A DNA stretch of 5,657 nt from assembly GCA_900552095.1 (NCBI GenBank), contig URYM01000132.1, forward strand, positions 1-5,657, written 5' to 3'. Both the position numbers and the translations under genes were made by a program. The first letter of the stretch is position 1; every line of letters begins with the position of its first letter. Below are positions 1 through 5,610 of the stretch, piece after piece. Under the pieces are notes generated by a model. The model worked only from the letters and a program-made list of their open reading frames with translations, searched no databases and had not been told where the DNA came from. The stretch comes from an uncultured Blautia sp. (GTDB lineage: Bacteria > Bacillota > Clostridia > Lachnospirales > Lachnospiraceae).

Positions 1-49
1 ACGAGATCTAGTACGGTCTCGTGGGCTCGGAGATGTGTATAAGAGACAG
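1..49 (+). other. Illumina Nextera i7 adapter with barcode (synthetic, not genomic)
   Basis: Bases 1-7 match the end of the P7 oligo, bases 8-15 (CTAGTACG) match the i7 index I know as N702, bases 16-30 are the Nextera read-2 linker, and bases 31-49 are the 19-base Tn5 mosaic end AGATGTGTATAAGAGACAG. This is library-preparation sequence and should be trimmed. The first genomic base is about 50. A frame opened here by GTG at 21 encodes MGSEMCIRDRS, a familiar adapter translation that contaminates protein databases. Confidence 0.98.
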
Positions 50-94
50 ATCTGTCAGCGTTCCATCCAGATCAAATAACAGAATCGTTCTCAT
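50..94 (-). CDS. HAD-superfamily hydrolase, N-terminal 15 codons only (partial, cut by adapter)
   Basis: The frame starts with ATG at 94-92 and reads MRTILLFDLDGTLTD before running into the adapter at base 49. The DLDGTLTD stretch is HAD motif I (DxDxT/V): by family knowledge the first Asp (residue 8) is the nucleophile and the second (residue 10) the acid/base. The hydrophobic strand before it (TILLF) fits the usual start of phosphoglycolate phosphatase or beta-phosphoglucomutase-like HAD-IA enzymes, but 15 residues cannot give the substrate. A good ribosome binding site (GAGGGA, plus-strand bases 101-106) lies 6 bases before the ATG. The gene begins 22 bases after the amidase stop, so it is probably the third gene of the kinase-amidase operon. 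The truncation comes from the library fragment end, not from biology. Confidence 0.8.
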
Positions 95-116
95 GTATCT
101 TCCCTCTTTTCTTTTC

Positions 117-1049
117 TCAGACGCCAAAATATGCATCAATCCCGTTGGAGATCCCCTGTACCATCAGTTCCTGATATTCCGGGGATGCCATCTTCAGATC
201 TTCATCCGGATTCGTCATATATCCCATTTCCACAATGGTTACCGGAATGGTACTCCAGTTGATCCCGCTCATGGTATCTGTCTTTAAAACACCCTGGCTT
301 TTCGCCCCTGTGGCTGCGCAGAACTCATCCAGGATGCACTGGGACAATCTCTGGCACTCCCCTGCCATACTGCCTACATAGGGATTCCCATTGGAAGGAG
401 CCATGGTAAGTGCTCCTGACACACCGGTATTTTCCGAACCATTGGCATGGATACGCACCAGAATATCACAGCCTTCCTCCGCAGCCATCTGAGCTCTCTC
501 CGCATTGCTGATATTCACATCATGGCTTTCCCGGATCATAAACACCTCATATCCTCTGGCTTCCAGCTCCTCCCGCAGTTTCAGAGACACCTGCAGGTTC
601 AGTTCATACTCTGCCAGACCGCTGGTCCGCCCGGTGGTTCCGGAAGCCACCTTGGCTTTCCGCTCTGAGGCTCCCGGGCCTATCGGTTCTGTCTCACTGT
701 TCCCGTGTCCCTGATGCCCCGGATCAATGGCAATCTTAAACTCTTTCAGGGGCGGCGCCGACTCTTCCGTCACAATCACCCACGGCGTTGTCTCCGGTAC
801 TGCTTCCGCCTCCGGCGTCACAGCTGTTTCTTCTTCCGGCACTTCCGCTTCCGGCTCTGTCTGCTCCGGTTCTTCCTCCGTCTTCTCCTGCTCTGCTTCT
901 CCGGTAATCTCCGCCTGAACCTGCTCCTGCTGTTCCTTCTCCTCTTTCTGTCTTCCCCTCCAAAGTGCCAGTACAGCACAAAAGAGGATAGCCAGAACAG
1001 CCAGAAGACTCACCAGAATCAGAATTGTCCTCTTTTTCCTGTCCTTCAT
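117..1049 (-). CDS. Membrane-anchored N-acetylmuramoyl-L-alanine amidase (Amidase_3 family)
   Basis: This is a 310-residue zinc peptidoglycan hydrolase, predicted to cut the bond between N-acetylmuramic acid and L-alanine outside the membrane. Residues 1-8 are basic (MKDRKKRT) and 9-30 form one hydrophobic segment with no lipobox, so it is likely an uncleaved anchor. Residues 32-100 are a low-complexity Glu/Gln/Pro/Thr stalk. The catalytic domain spans about 104-308. Visible motifs are IDPGHQG (zinc ligand His112), AEYELNL (zinc ligand Glu147 by alignment with EKxVxL of the family), RIHANGS (zinc ligand His201) and VEMGYMTNPDED (catalytic Glu274), so the active site looks complete. No SH3, LysM or SPOR wall-binding domain is present; the stalk may only space the enzyme from the membrane. 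GGAGG (1059-1063) sits 9 bases before the ATG and overlaps the kinase stop, with only 5 bases between the genes, indicating translational coupling. The stop is TGA. The family is secure; a specific gene name is not. Confidence 0.95.
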   Translation of the reverse strand: MKDRKKRTILILVSLLAVLAILFCAVLALWRGRQKEEKEQQEQVQAEITGEAEQEKTEEEPEQTEPEAEVPEEETAVTPEAEAVPETTPWVIVTEESAPPLKEFKIAIDPGHQGHGNSETEPIGPGASERKAKVASGTTGRTSGLAEYELNLQVSLKLREELEARGYEVFMIRESHDVNISNAERAQMAAEEGCDILVRIHANGSENTGVSGALTMAPSNGNPYVGSMAGECQRLSQCILDEFCAATGAKSQGVLKTDTMSGINWSTIPVTIVEMGYMTNPDEDLKMASPEYQELMVQGISNGIDAYFGV

Positions 1050-1054
1050 CTTCT

Positions 1055-2140
1055 CTAACCTCCCTGTTTCTCCTCATTATAGCCTACTTTTTCCGGAAAC
1101 AAAAGCATTTTCTCCTCCAGAATTTCTTTCTCTTTTCCGGAGAGCGCTCCCGGATATGCCTTCTGATACTCCTTTACATAGTAAATTCCCATCTGTCTCT
1201 CTCCTCTCGCTTCATAATAAGCATAGAGTCTGAGATACCCTTCCGCTTTCTGCGGCTGCCAGAAAATTGCTTCCCCACAGAGCCGGTGGATCTCCTTTTC
1301 TCTGGCTCCGTTCAAACGTGCTGCCTCTTCCGCCTGCAGCGCCCTTGCAGAGCGAAGAGAACAGTCTCTTCCCGCCAAAAGAAAAGCCAGAATAAGGAAA
1401 ACAAATACAGCCACACTCTGCCGGACAGTCTTTTGGACAGCTTTTATAAAATCTTCCCCGGTCAGAAAAAGATTCCGCCGGAAGGCAGCTGCCGATCGAT
1501 AGCGAGCCTCTTCTTTTTCCCGAACGCTCCTTTCCAGAACCTTCTGAAATGTAGTTCCTCCCCCTCCCTCTGCCAGTTCCAGAATCATCCTGCCCAGGGC
1601 ATAAATATCGCTGCGCTCACTTACTCTTCCCTCATACTGCTCCGGTGCCGCATACCCGGGCGTCCCATACACCTTTCCCCCCTCCGTTTTGCACCGCGCC
1701 GATCCAAAATCAATCAAATGCAGATTTCCTCTTTTATCGAGGATCACGTTGGAAGGTTTCATATCTCCGTACAGGATGGGAGGATCCTGTCCATGCAGAT
1801 ACTCCAGAATCCGGCAGAGTTCCATCCCCCAGCAGGACGCCTGCCCTGCCGTCACCCTCCCGGCCTTTTTCACCTGCTCCAGTGTTTCTCCCGGAACATA
1901 CTCCACCACCAGATAAATACCCTCTTCCTCTCCCCGCTCAAAAAGCTCCGGAATCGCCGGATGGTTCAGTCTTTTCAGAATCGCTGCCTCCCGCTCTCCT
2001 CTCTCATCCAGAGGTGCCAGAAATTTTACCGCCTTCTCTTTCCCTTCCCAAAGGTCAAGCGCCAGCCATACCTGCCCGCTTCCCCCCTTCCCCAGAGGAC
2101 GGATCAGCAGATACCTGTCCTTTATTTTTTTCTCTTTCAT
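1055..2140 (-). CDS. Single-pass membrane Ser/Thr protein kinase without PASTA domains
   Basis: This 361-residue Hanks-type kinase is predicted to phosphorylate Ser/Thr on unknown targets. Visible elements are the glycine loop LGKGGSGQVW (16-25), the AVK lysine (Lys39), YGDMKPSN in place of HRDxKxxN (124-131, catalytic Asp126, Lys128, Asn131), DFG (144-146), APE (165-167), SDIYALG and the late Arg in EARYRS. All catalytic residues are present. The stretch between SDIYALG and EARYRS is short, suggesting a compact C-lobe. One transmembrane helix lies at about 243-257. The remaining 100 residues are polar and helical, with a TPR-like feel (EAIFWQPQKAEGYLRLYAYY), and would lie outside the membrane. 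No PASTA repeat is seen, unlike PrkC/Stk1. I chose ATG 2140-2138, not the frame opening at 2311, because GAGGG (2145-2149) precedes it, the glycine loop follows at once, and the upstream extension would translate a hairpin. The next gene, an amidase, starts 5 bases after the stop, which suggests a wall-related role. Confidence 0.92.
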   Translation of the reverse strand: MKEKKIKDRYLLIRPLGKGGSGQVWLALDLWEGKEKAVKFLAPLDERGEREAAILKRLNHPAIPELFERGEEEGIYLVVEYVPGETLEQVKKAGRVTAGQASCWGMELCRILEYLHGQDPPILYGDMKPSNVILDKRGNLHLIDFGSARCKTEGGKVYGTPGYAAPEQYEGRVSERSDIYALGRMILELAEGGGGTTFQKVLERSVREKEEARYRSAAAFRRNLFLTGEDFIKAVQKTVRQSVAVFVFLILAFLLAGRDCSLRSARALQAEEAARLNGAREKEIHRLCGEAIFWQPQKAEGYLRLYAYYEARGERQMGIYYVKEYQKAYPGALSGKEKEILEEKMLLFPEKVGYNEEKQGG

Positions 2141-2144
2141 TTTT

Positions 2145-2149
2145 CCCTC
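2145..2149 (-). promoter_or_regulatory. Ribosome binding site that fixes the kinase start
   Basis: GAGGG on the minus strand lies 4 bases before the ATG at 2140-2138 (5 bases counted from GAGG). It supports the shorter kinase start over an in-frame start 57 codons upstream, which would have to be translated through the 2227-2266 hairpin. Confidence 0.65.
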
Positions 2150-2226
2150 ATAAAAAGTTGAAAACTGCGGCCGAACGGCCAGAATGATGACCCGGAACAA
2201 AAACGGGAGAACCCCGGAAACAGACA

Positions 2227-2266
2227 CTGCAAAGCGTATGCTGACTCTTTTCCATACGCTTTGCAG
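2227..2266 (-). terminator. Probable Rho-independent terminator of argS
   Basis: Two perfect 14-base arms, CTGCAAAGCGTATG (2227-2240) and CATACGCTTTGCAG (2253-2266), flank a 12-base loop. Reading the minus strand, the stem begins 22 bases after the argS stop and is followed by TGTCTGTTTCC, a U-rich but broken tract. The stem is very strong and the U-tract only moderate, so termination may be partial, with some read-through into the kinase operon. It lies inside the 148-base argS-kinase gap. Confidence 0.65.
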
Positions 2267-2288
2267 ACTTTGTTCCTTTTCCTGTGAA

Positions 2289-4055
2289 TTACATTTTCTC
2301 CGGAGCAGCAAATCCCAGAAGGCTGATGCTCGTCTCCAGAACGTCCCTTGTCAGCACAAGCAGACGGATATAAGACGCCTTTCTCTCTTCGTTTTCTTCA
2401 GAAAGAATCTTGGTCTCATGATAAAAGCTGTTGAATGCATTTGCCAGCTCATAGATATACGAACAGATCTTATGAGGCGCTTTCTCTTCAAAAGCATTTT
2501 CTACGGTAGCGTTAAATCCTGCCAGCAGCAGCATCAGGGATTTTTCCCCCGTTCCCAGTGCAGAAAGAATCTCTCCCCGCTCCTGATCTCCGCCGTTCTC
2601 CGCAAAACGGGACAGGATCGATTTGATCCGCACAATGGTATACAGAATATATGGCCCTGTATTTCCCTCAAAAGAAGTAAAGCGCTCTGTATCAAAAATA
2701 TAATCTTTAGAAGCCTGATTGGAGAGATCCCCGTATTTCACCGCGGACAGAGCTACCATTTCCGCCGTCTTCCGGGCGTCTGTCTCCTTCACACTGCGAT
2801 TGGAAACAATCTTCTGATACATTTCCTCTGTGATCTCGTTGAGCAGGCGCTCCAGACGCATCACACCGCCCTCTCTGGTCTTGAAGGGCTTGCCGTCCTT
2901 CCCATTCATGGTTCCAAAACCGAGGAAGGAAAGTTTCGTATCCGCATCCACAATTCCCGTCTTCTTCGCACAGCGGAACACCTGAATGAAATGAAGCTCC
3001 TGGCGTTTGTCCACCACATAAAGCACTTCGTCGGGATGAAAATCCTGTGTTCTCTGTACCAGCGTTGCCAGGTCTGTGGTTGTATACAAAGATGCGCCGT
3101 CAGATTTTAAGATCATGCACGGCGGAATCTCCTTGGTATCGGTTTCTTCCTTTACATCTACCACCAGCGCGCCCTGATCTTCGTAGGCAAATCCTTCCTC
3201 CTTCAGACGCTTTACCATATCCGGAATATAAGCATCTGCATCAGACTCTCCCTTCCAGAGATCGAAATTTACATCCAGCCGCTGATAGTTTTTCTTCAAA
3301 TCTGCAACAGAAACATTCATGATATGATGCCAGAGCGCCAGATAGCCTCTTCTCCCCTGCTGCAGCTGATGCGTCGCATCCATCGCCTTATTCTTGTACG
3401 CCTCGTCCTCCTTGGAACGGGCGCTGGCTGCCGGATAAATCTCCTCCAGCTCCCCGATGGTAAAGGGCGCCTCCTCCGGATACGCTCCCGTATAATCCGG
3501 ATCAAAATAAACCAGATCCGGACGTCTCTCTTCCAGCTCTGTGATGATCAGTCCCATCTGCAGCCCCCAGTCTCCCAGATGCACATCCCCGATCATGCGA
3601 TGCCCCAGAAATCTTCCCATCCGCTTAATGCTCTCTCCGATAATAGCAGAGCGCAGATGCCCCACATGAAGGGGTTTTGCCACATTGGGCCCGCCGTAAT
3701 CCAAAACGATGGTCTTCGGTTCTTTCGCTTCCTCCACAGACAGCTTTTTATCCGCCTGCATCTGATTCATATAGGAAGCCAGATATTCCGGGTTCACCCG
3801 CAGATTAATAAATCCGGGATTTACCGCCTCTGCCATGGAAAACATTTCGCTTTCCTTCAGATAACCGATCACATCTCCTGCGATCATGATAGGAGCCTTT
3901 TTATACTCCTTCGCTGCAGCCATGGCCCCATTGCACTGATATTCACAGAGATCGGGACGGTTTGAGAGAGAAACCTTGCCATACTTCTCCTGATACCCCG
4001 CCTTCTGAAAAGCGCTCACCACCTCTGCAGTGATCAAATCAATAAATTTCTGCAT
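2289..4055 (-). CDS. argS: Arginyl-tRNA synthetase
   Basis: This class I synthetase attaches arginine to tRNA-Arg in the cytoplasm. At 588 residues it has normal full length. The first 110 or so residues form the ArgRS-specific N-terminal (Add-1/COG1) tRNA-binding domain. The Rossmann catalytic core follows, with HIGH in its ArgRS form HVGH (130-133) within PNVAKPLHVGHLRS, then GDVHLGDWGLQMG. The KMSKS position carries the ArgRS-typical loop GKDGKPFKTREGG instead of a canonical KMSKS. The C-terminal helical DALR anticodon-binding domain begins near FTSFEGNTGPYILYT and ends in LLGFAAPEKM. Nothing is missing. The start is set by GGAG (4063-4066), 7 bases before ATG 4055-4053. A near-consensus promoter lies just upstream, leaving a leader of only about 30 bases, so T-box control is ruled out. 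The stop is TAA, followed by the strong hairpin at 2227-2266. It is therefore probably a single-gene transcription unit. Confidence 0.98.
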   Translation of the reverse strand: MQKFIDLITAEVVSAFQKAGYQEKYGKVSLSNRPDLCEYQCNGAMAAAKEYKKAPIMIAGDVIGYLKESEMFSMAEAVNPGFINLRVNPEYLASYMNQMQADKKLSVEEAKEPKTIVLDYGGPNVAKPLHVGHLRSAIIGESIKRMGRFLGHRMIGDVHLGDWGLQMGLIITELEERRPDLVYFDPDYTGAYPEEAPFTIGELEEIYPAASARSKEDEAYKNKAMDATHQLQQGRRGYLALWHHIMNVSVADLKKNYQRLDVNFDLWKGESDADAYIPDMVKRLKEEGFAYEDQGALVVDVKEETDTKEIPPCMILKSDGASLYTTTDLATLVQRTQDFHPDEVLYVVDKRQELHFIQVFRCAKKTGIVDADTKLSFLGFGTMNGKDGKPFKTREGGVMRLERLLNEITEEMYQKIVSNRSVKETDARKTAEMVALSAVKYGDLSNQASKDYIFDTERFTSFEGNTGPYILYTIVRIKSILSRFAENGGDQERGEILSALGTGEKSLMLLLAGFNATVENAFEEKAPHKICSYIYELANAFNSFYHETKILSEENEERKASYIRLLVLTRDVLETSISLLGFAAPEKM

Positions 4056-4093
4056 AATCTATCTCCATCCTTTGTCTTGCTTCTTGTCCGTTC

Positions 4094-4122
4094 ATTATAT
4101 CATTCCGGTCTGGCTGTGACAA
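4094..4122 (-). promoter_or_regulatory. Sigma-A promoter of argS
   Basis: On the minus strand TTGTCA (4117-4122, 5 of 6 to consensus) is followed by a 17-base spacer and TATAAT (4094-4099, perfect). TG one base before the -10 adds an extended -10 element. The start of transcription should be near 4087, about 30 bases before the argS ATG. This is the best promoter in the window and fits strong, constitutive expression of a housekeeping gene. Confidence 0.88.
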
Positions 4123-4165
4123 GTGGGGATCGCTATGCTTTTTCAAACTGTACAAAACCTCCGGA

Positions 4166-4777
4166 TCACTGCACCTGGATCCGAACTTCTTCCGGATAGC
4201 GGGCGCCGAGCAGCCACAGCGGCTCCGTCTCCAGTGTCCGCCCCATCTTCTCCTGATAGCTAAGGCAGGCGTAGGGCACCTTCATCGTCGTACTTTTTCC
4301 CGGCAGTACTTTCACTCCAATCAGCATCTCATTCTCCCCGGATTTAAAATTCGCCGCGGCAAAAAGCTGAGTATTCATGCGTGCATAGAAATCTCTGCCT
4401 GTCAGATCCACCGAAAACAGACTCAGGCCTTCCTCTGCGTTATCCTCATTTTCAATATACAGTTCCACCTCGCAGATCTTATAAGCTCCGCCCTGAAACT
4501 CCCCGGGATCTTCCCCCGCGCTGCGCAGTTCCTCATAATAAGCCTCAGCATCCACAATACGCACCCCTTCCACCCGAATCGAATATCCTTTTACAGAAGT
4601 TTTCCCCAGATAATTATCGCCCAGAGGAACCAGTTCTCACACCGGATGGCTTCTCACACTTCCTTTTTCATAATGATCGATCACCCACTGATTAAACGTG
4701 GCATAACGGATTATCCAGGCCGCCGCCAGCACCAGACAAAGGGCGCCCCACAAAATGTATTTCTTCTTTTTCTTCAT
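4166..4777 (-). pseudogene. Small membrane-anchored protein of unknown function, interrupted by an in-frame TGA
   Basis: The frame from ATG 4777-4775 spans 203 codons before the TGA stop at 4168-4166, but codon 47 (4639-4637) is TGA. The first part reads MKKKKKYILWGALCLVLAAA, then about 25 residues ending SHPV, so it has a basic start and one transmembrane helix (about 7-24, no lipobox). After the stop the same frame continues without a break as ELVPLGDNYLGK and then a 150-residue soluble domain (KICEVELYIENED, GENEMLIGVKVLPGKSTTMKVPY) whose alternating pattern resembles extracellular Ig-like beta domains of the DUF4352 kind. That resemblance is by eye only. A GGA-to-TGA change is the simplest explanation, but a sequencing error is equally possible. 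A GTG at 4573 could start a 135-residue anchorless product, with poor ribosome binding signals. No good binding site precedes 4777; it may have relied on coupling to the upstream gene. Function is unknown. Confidence 0.72.
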
Positions 4778-5462
4778 ATGTCAGAAGGATACACTCCGCC
4801 ACGTCACCGTAACTGCTGGATACGTGAAATGTACTTCCAGCCGGAAGCTGTTCTCCAGTCAGCACAATTTCATTTTCTCCCTGCCGCTTCAAAGACAATG
4901 GAATTACCTCTTTCTGTTTTCCCCCATCCCAGTGAATATCGACTGTAACAGTTTTTACCGCTTTCCAAATCCCCTCTCTTGACACTCCATGATAAGTTTG
5001 TAAATCTTCTTCGGTTGTTAAAAGCAGTCCCCAGTTATGAACAAATGCCCAAATCACAGGAACACCGTTTTTTTCCTCGATTCCTTTTTCCTGCAGACTC
5101 TTACACTCTGTCTGTGAAAAAACATCCATTTCATCCTGGCGAAATTTTAAAATTCCACTTGCAACATACGGTTTCGCCTCTTCATTTAAACTTAATTCAT
5201 AACTCACATCTTCAAAATTTTCTTCTGTTATATTTTCAATCTTCACTTGTATACTTAAACGCCAAACCTGATCTCCATTCTCTTCTGTCATTTCTTCCGG
5301 CACTTTTTCCTGAATGATTTCAGCCTTTAAAACACTAACCTTAAAAGGCATATCTTTTTTCTCCGCCTCTGAATCTATCTTACTCCTCAAGAAAAAGCAA
5401 ATAATCATTCCACATATACATAGAGCAAACACCAAAAATATAAACCGCTTTCTGCTTTTCAT
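4692..5462 (-). CDS. Membrane-anchored protein of unknown function
   Basis: I do not recognise this 256-residue protein. It starts MKSRKRFIFLVF and has one transmembrane helix (about 6-24) with several Cys but no proper lipobox, so most of it should lie outside the cell on an N-terminal anchor. The body has alternating beta-rich stretches (WRLSIQVKIENITEENFEDVS, KTVTVDIHWDGG) typical of small Ig-like domains, like the neighbouring anchored protein, so the two may work together. ATG 5462-5460 is preferred over ATG 5468-5466 because AGGA (5470-5473) is 7 bases from the former and only 1 from the latter. The last 28 or so codons overlap the next gene in another frame. The C-terminus is therefore suspect, since another frame stops at TGA 4783-4781, 3 bases before the next ATG. 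The DNA is much AT-richer than the rest: hand count gives 39 G+C in 5161-5280. It is probably a real gene with uncertain C-terminus. Confidence 0.75.
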   Translation of the reverse strand: MKSRKRFIFLVFALCICGMIICFFLRSKIDSEAEKKDMPFKVSVLKAEIIQEKVPEEMTEENGDQVWRLSIQVKIENITEENFEDVSYELSLNEEAKPYVASGILKFRQDEMDVFSQTECKSLQEKGIEEKNGVPVIWAFVHNWGLLLTTEEDLQTYHGVSREGIWKAVKTVTVDIHWDGGKQKEVIPLSLKRQGENEIVLTGEQLPAGSTFHVSSSYGDVAECILLTYEEKEEIHFVGRPLSGAGGGLDNPLCHV

Positions 5463-5469
5463 AACCATT

Positions 5470-5473
5470 TCCT
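5470..5473 (-). promoter_or_regulatory. Ribosome binding site that fixes the start of the anchored protein gene
   Basis: AGGA (within TAAAGGAA) on the minus strand lies 7 bases before ATG 5462-5460 but only 1 base before the in-frame ATG at 5468-5466. The second ATG is therefore the likelier start, which removes two residues from the longest frame. Confidence 0.6.
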
Positions 5474-5519
5474 TTAATTACCATGGCAAATCTAACAAAA
5501 TAGACCCTGTCTGAATTCT

Positions 5520-5548
5520 CTCATATGCCTGTTCTTTAAACCAAACAA
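5520..5548 (-). promoter_or_regulatory. Weak candidate promoter for the anchored-protein pair
   Basis: On the minus strand TTGTTT (5543-5548, 3 of 6) is followed by a 17-base spacer and TATGAG (5520-5525, 4 of 6), with an A-rich stretch just upstream. Transcription would start near 5513, about 50 bases before the ATG at 5462. The spacing is right but the boxes are poor, and a true promoter could lie beyond the fragment end. Confidence 0.28.
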
Positions 5549-5570
5549 TTTTTTCTCATCCCTTCTGTGA

Positions 5571-5603
5571 CCGTCTGACAGTAGCATTATTCCTGCCAGA
5601 CAG
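5571..5603 (-). repeat. Inverted repeat (hairpin) upstream of the anchored-protein gene
   Basis: Arms 5571-5581 and 5593-5603 pair over 11 positions around an 11-base loop. In minus-strand RNA the two non-Watson-Crick positions are G-U wobbles, while in plus-strand RNA they would be C-A mismatches, so any function should be in a minus-strand transcript. No U-run follows, so it is not a clear terminator. It could be the remains of an upstream gene's 3' end or a leader element. Confidence 0.45.
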
Positions 5604-5610
5604 ACCGCCC

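Noticed and set aside
1025..2161. Long plus-strand open frame (378 codons)
   Set aside because: It lies opposite the kinase, and its Ser/Pro/Phe/Leu-rich product is the antisense of a purine-rich coding strand. It has no domain and no ribosome binding site.
2168..2179. GGCCGAACGGCC mini-palindrome in front of the kinase as an operator
   Set aside because: The arms are only 4-5 bases around a 2-4-base centre; there is no second copy and no promoter next to it.
2141..2311. N-terminal extension of the kinase by 57 codons
   Set aside because: It would translate through the 14-bp hairpin and most of the argS-kinase gap, has no ribosome binding site at its start, and adds no recognisable domain. 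The ATG at 2140 has GAGGG before it and the kinase fold begins at once.
3324..3965. Long plus-strand open frame (213 codons)
   Set aside because: It is antisense to argS with biased composition and no recognisable motif; the minus-strand synthetase is unambiguous.
4056..4165. T-box or other riboswitch in front of argS
   Set aside because: The promoter at 4094-4122 leaves a leader of only about 30 bases, too short for a T-box.
4162..4183. CGGATC/GATCCG inverted repeat as a terminator for the anchored-protein genes
   Set aside because: The stem is only 6 bp with a 10-base loop, most of it lies inside the coding end, and only a short GGTTTTG follows.
4637..4639. TGA read as selenocysteine or as glycine by a changed genetic code
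   Set aside because: TGA is the natural stop of the amidase and of this same gene, the protein is not a redox enzyme, and I see no SECIS-like stem directly after the codon.
5492..5608. Minus-strand frame open from the fragment end for 38 codons, possibly the tail of an upstream gene
   Set aside because: It is short, unrecognisable, and within chance length. It crosses the hairpin and the candidate promoter. It cannot be excluded, since the upstream DNA is missing.
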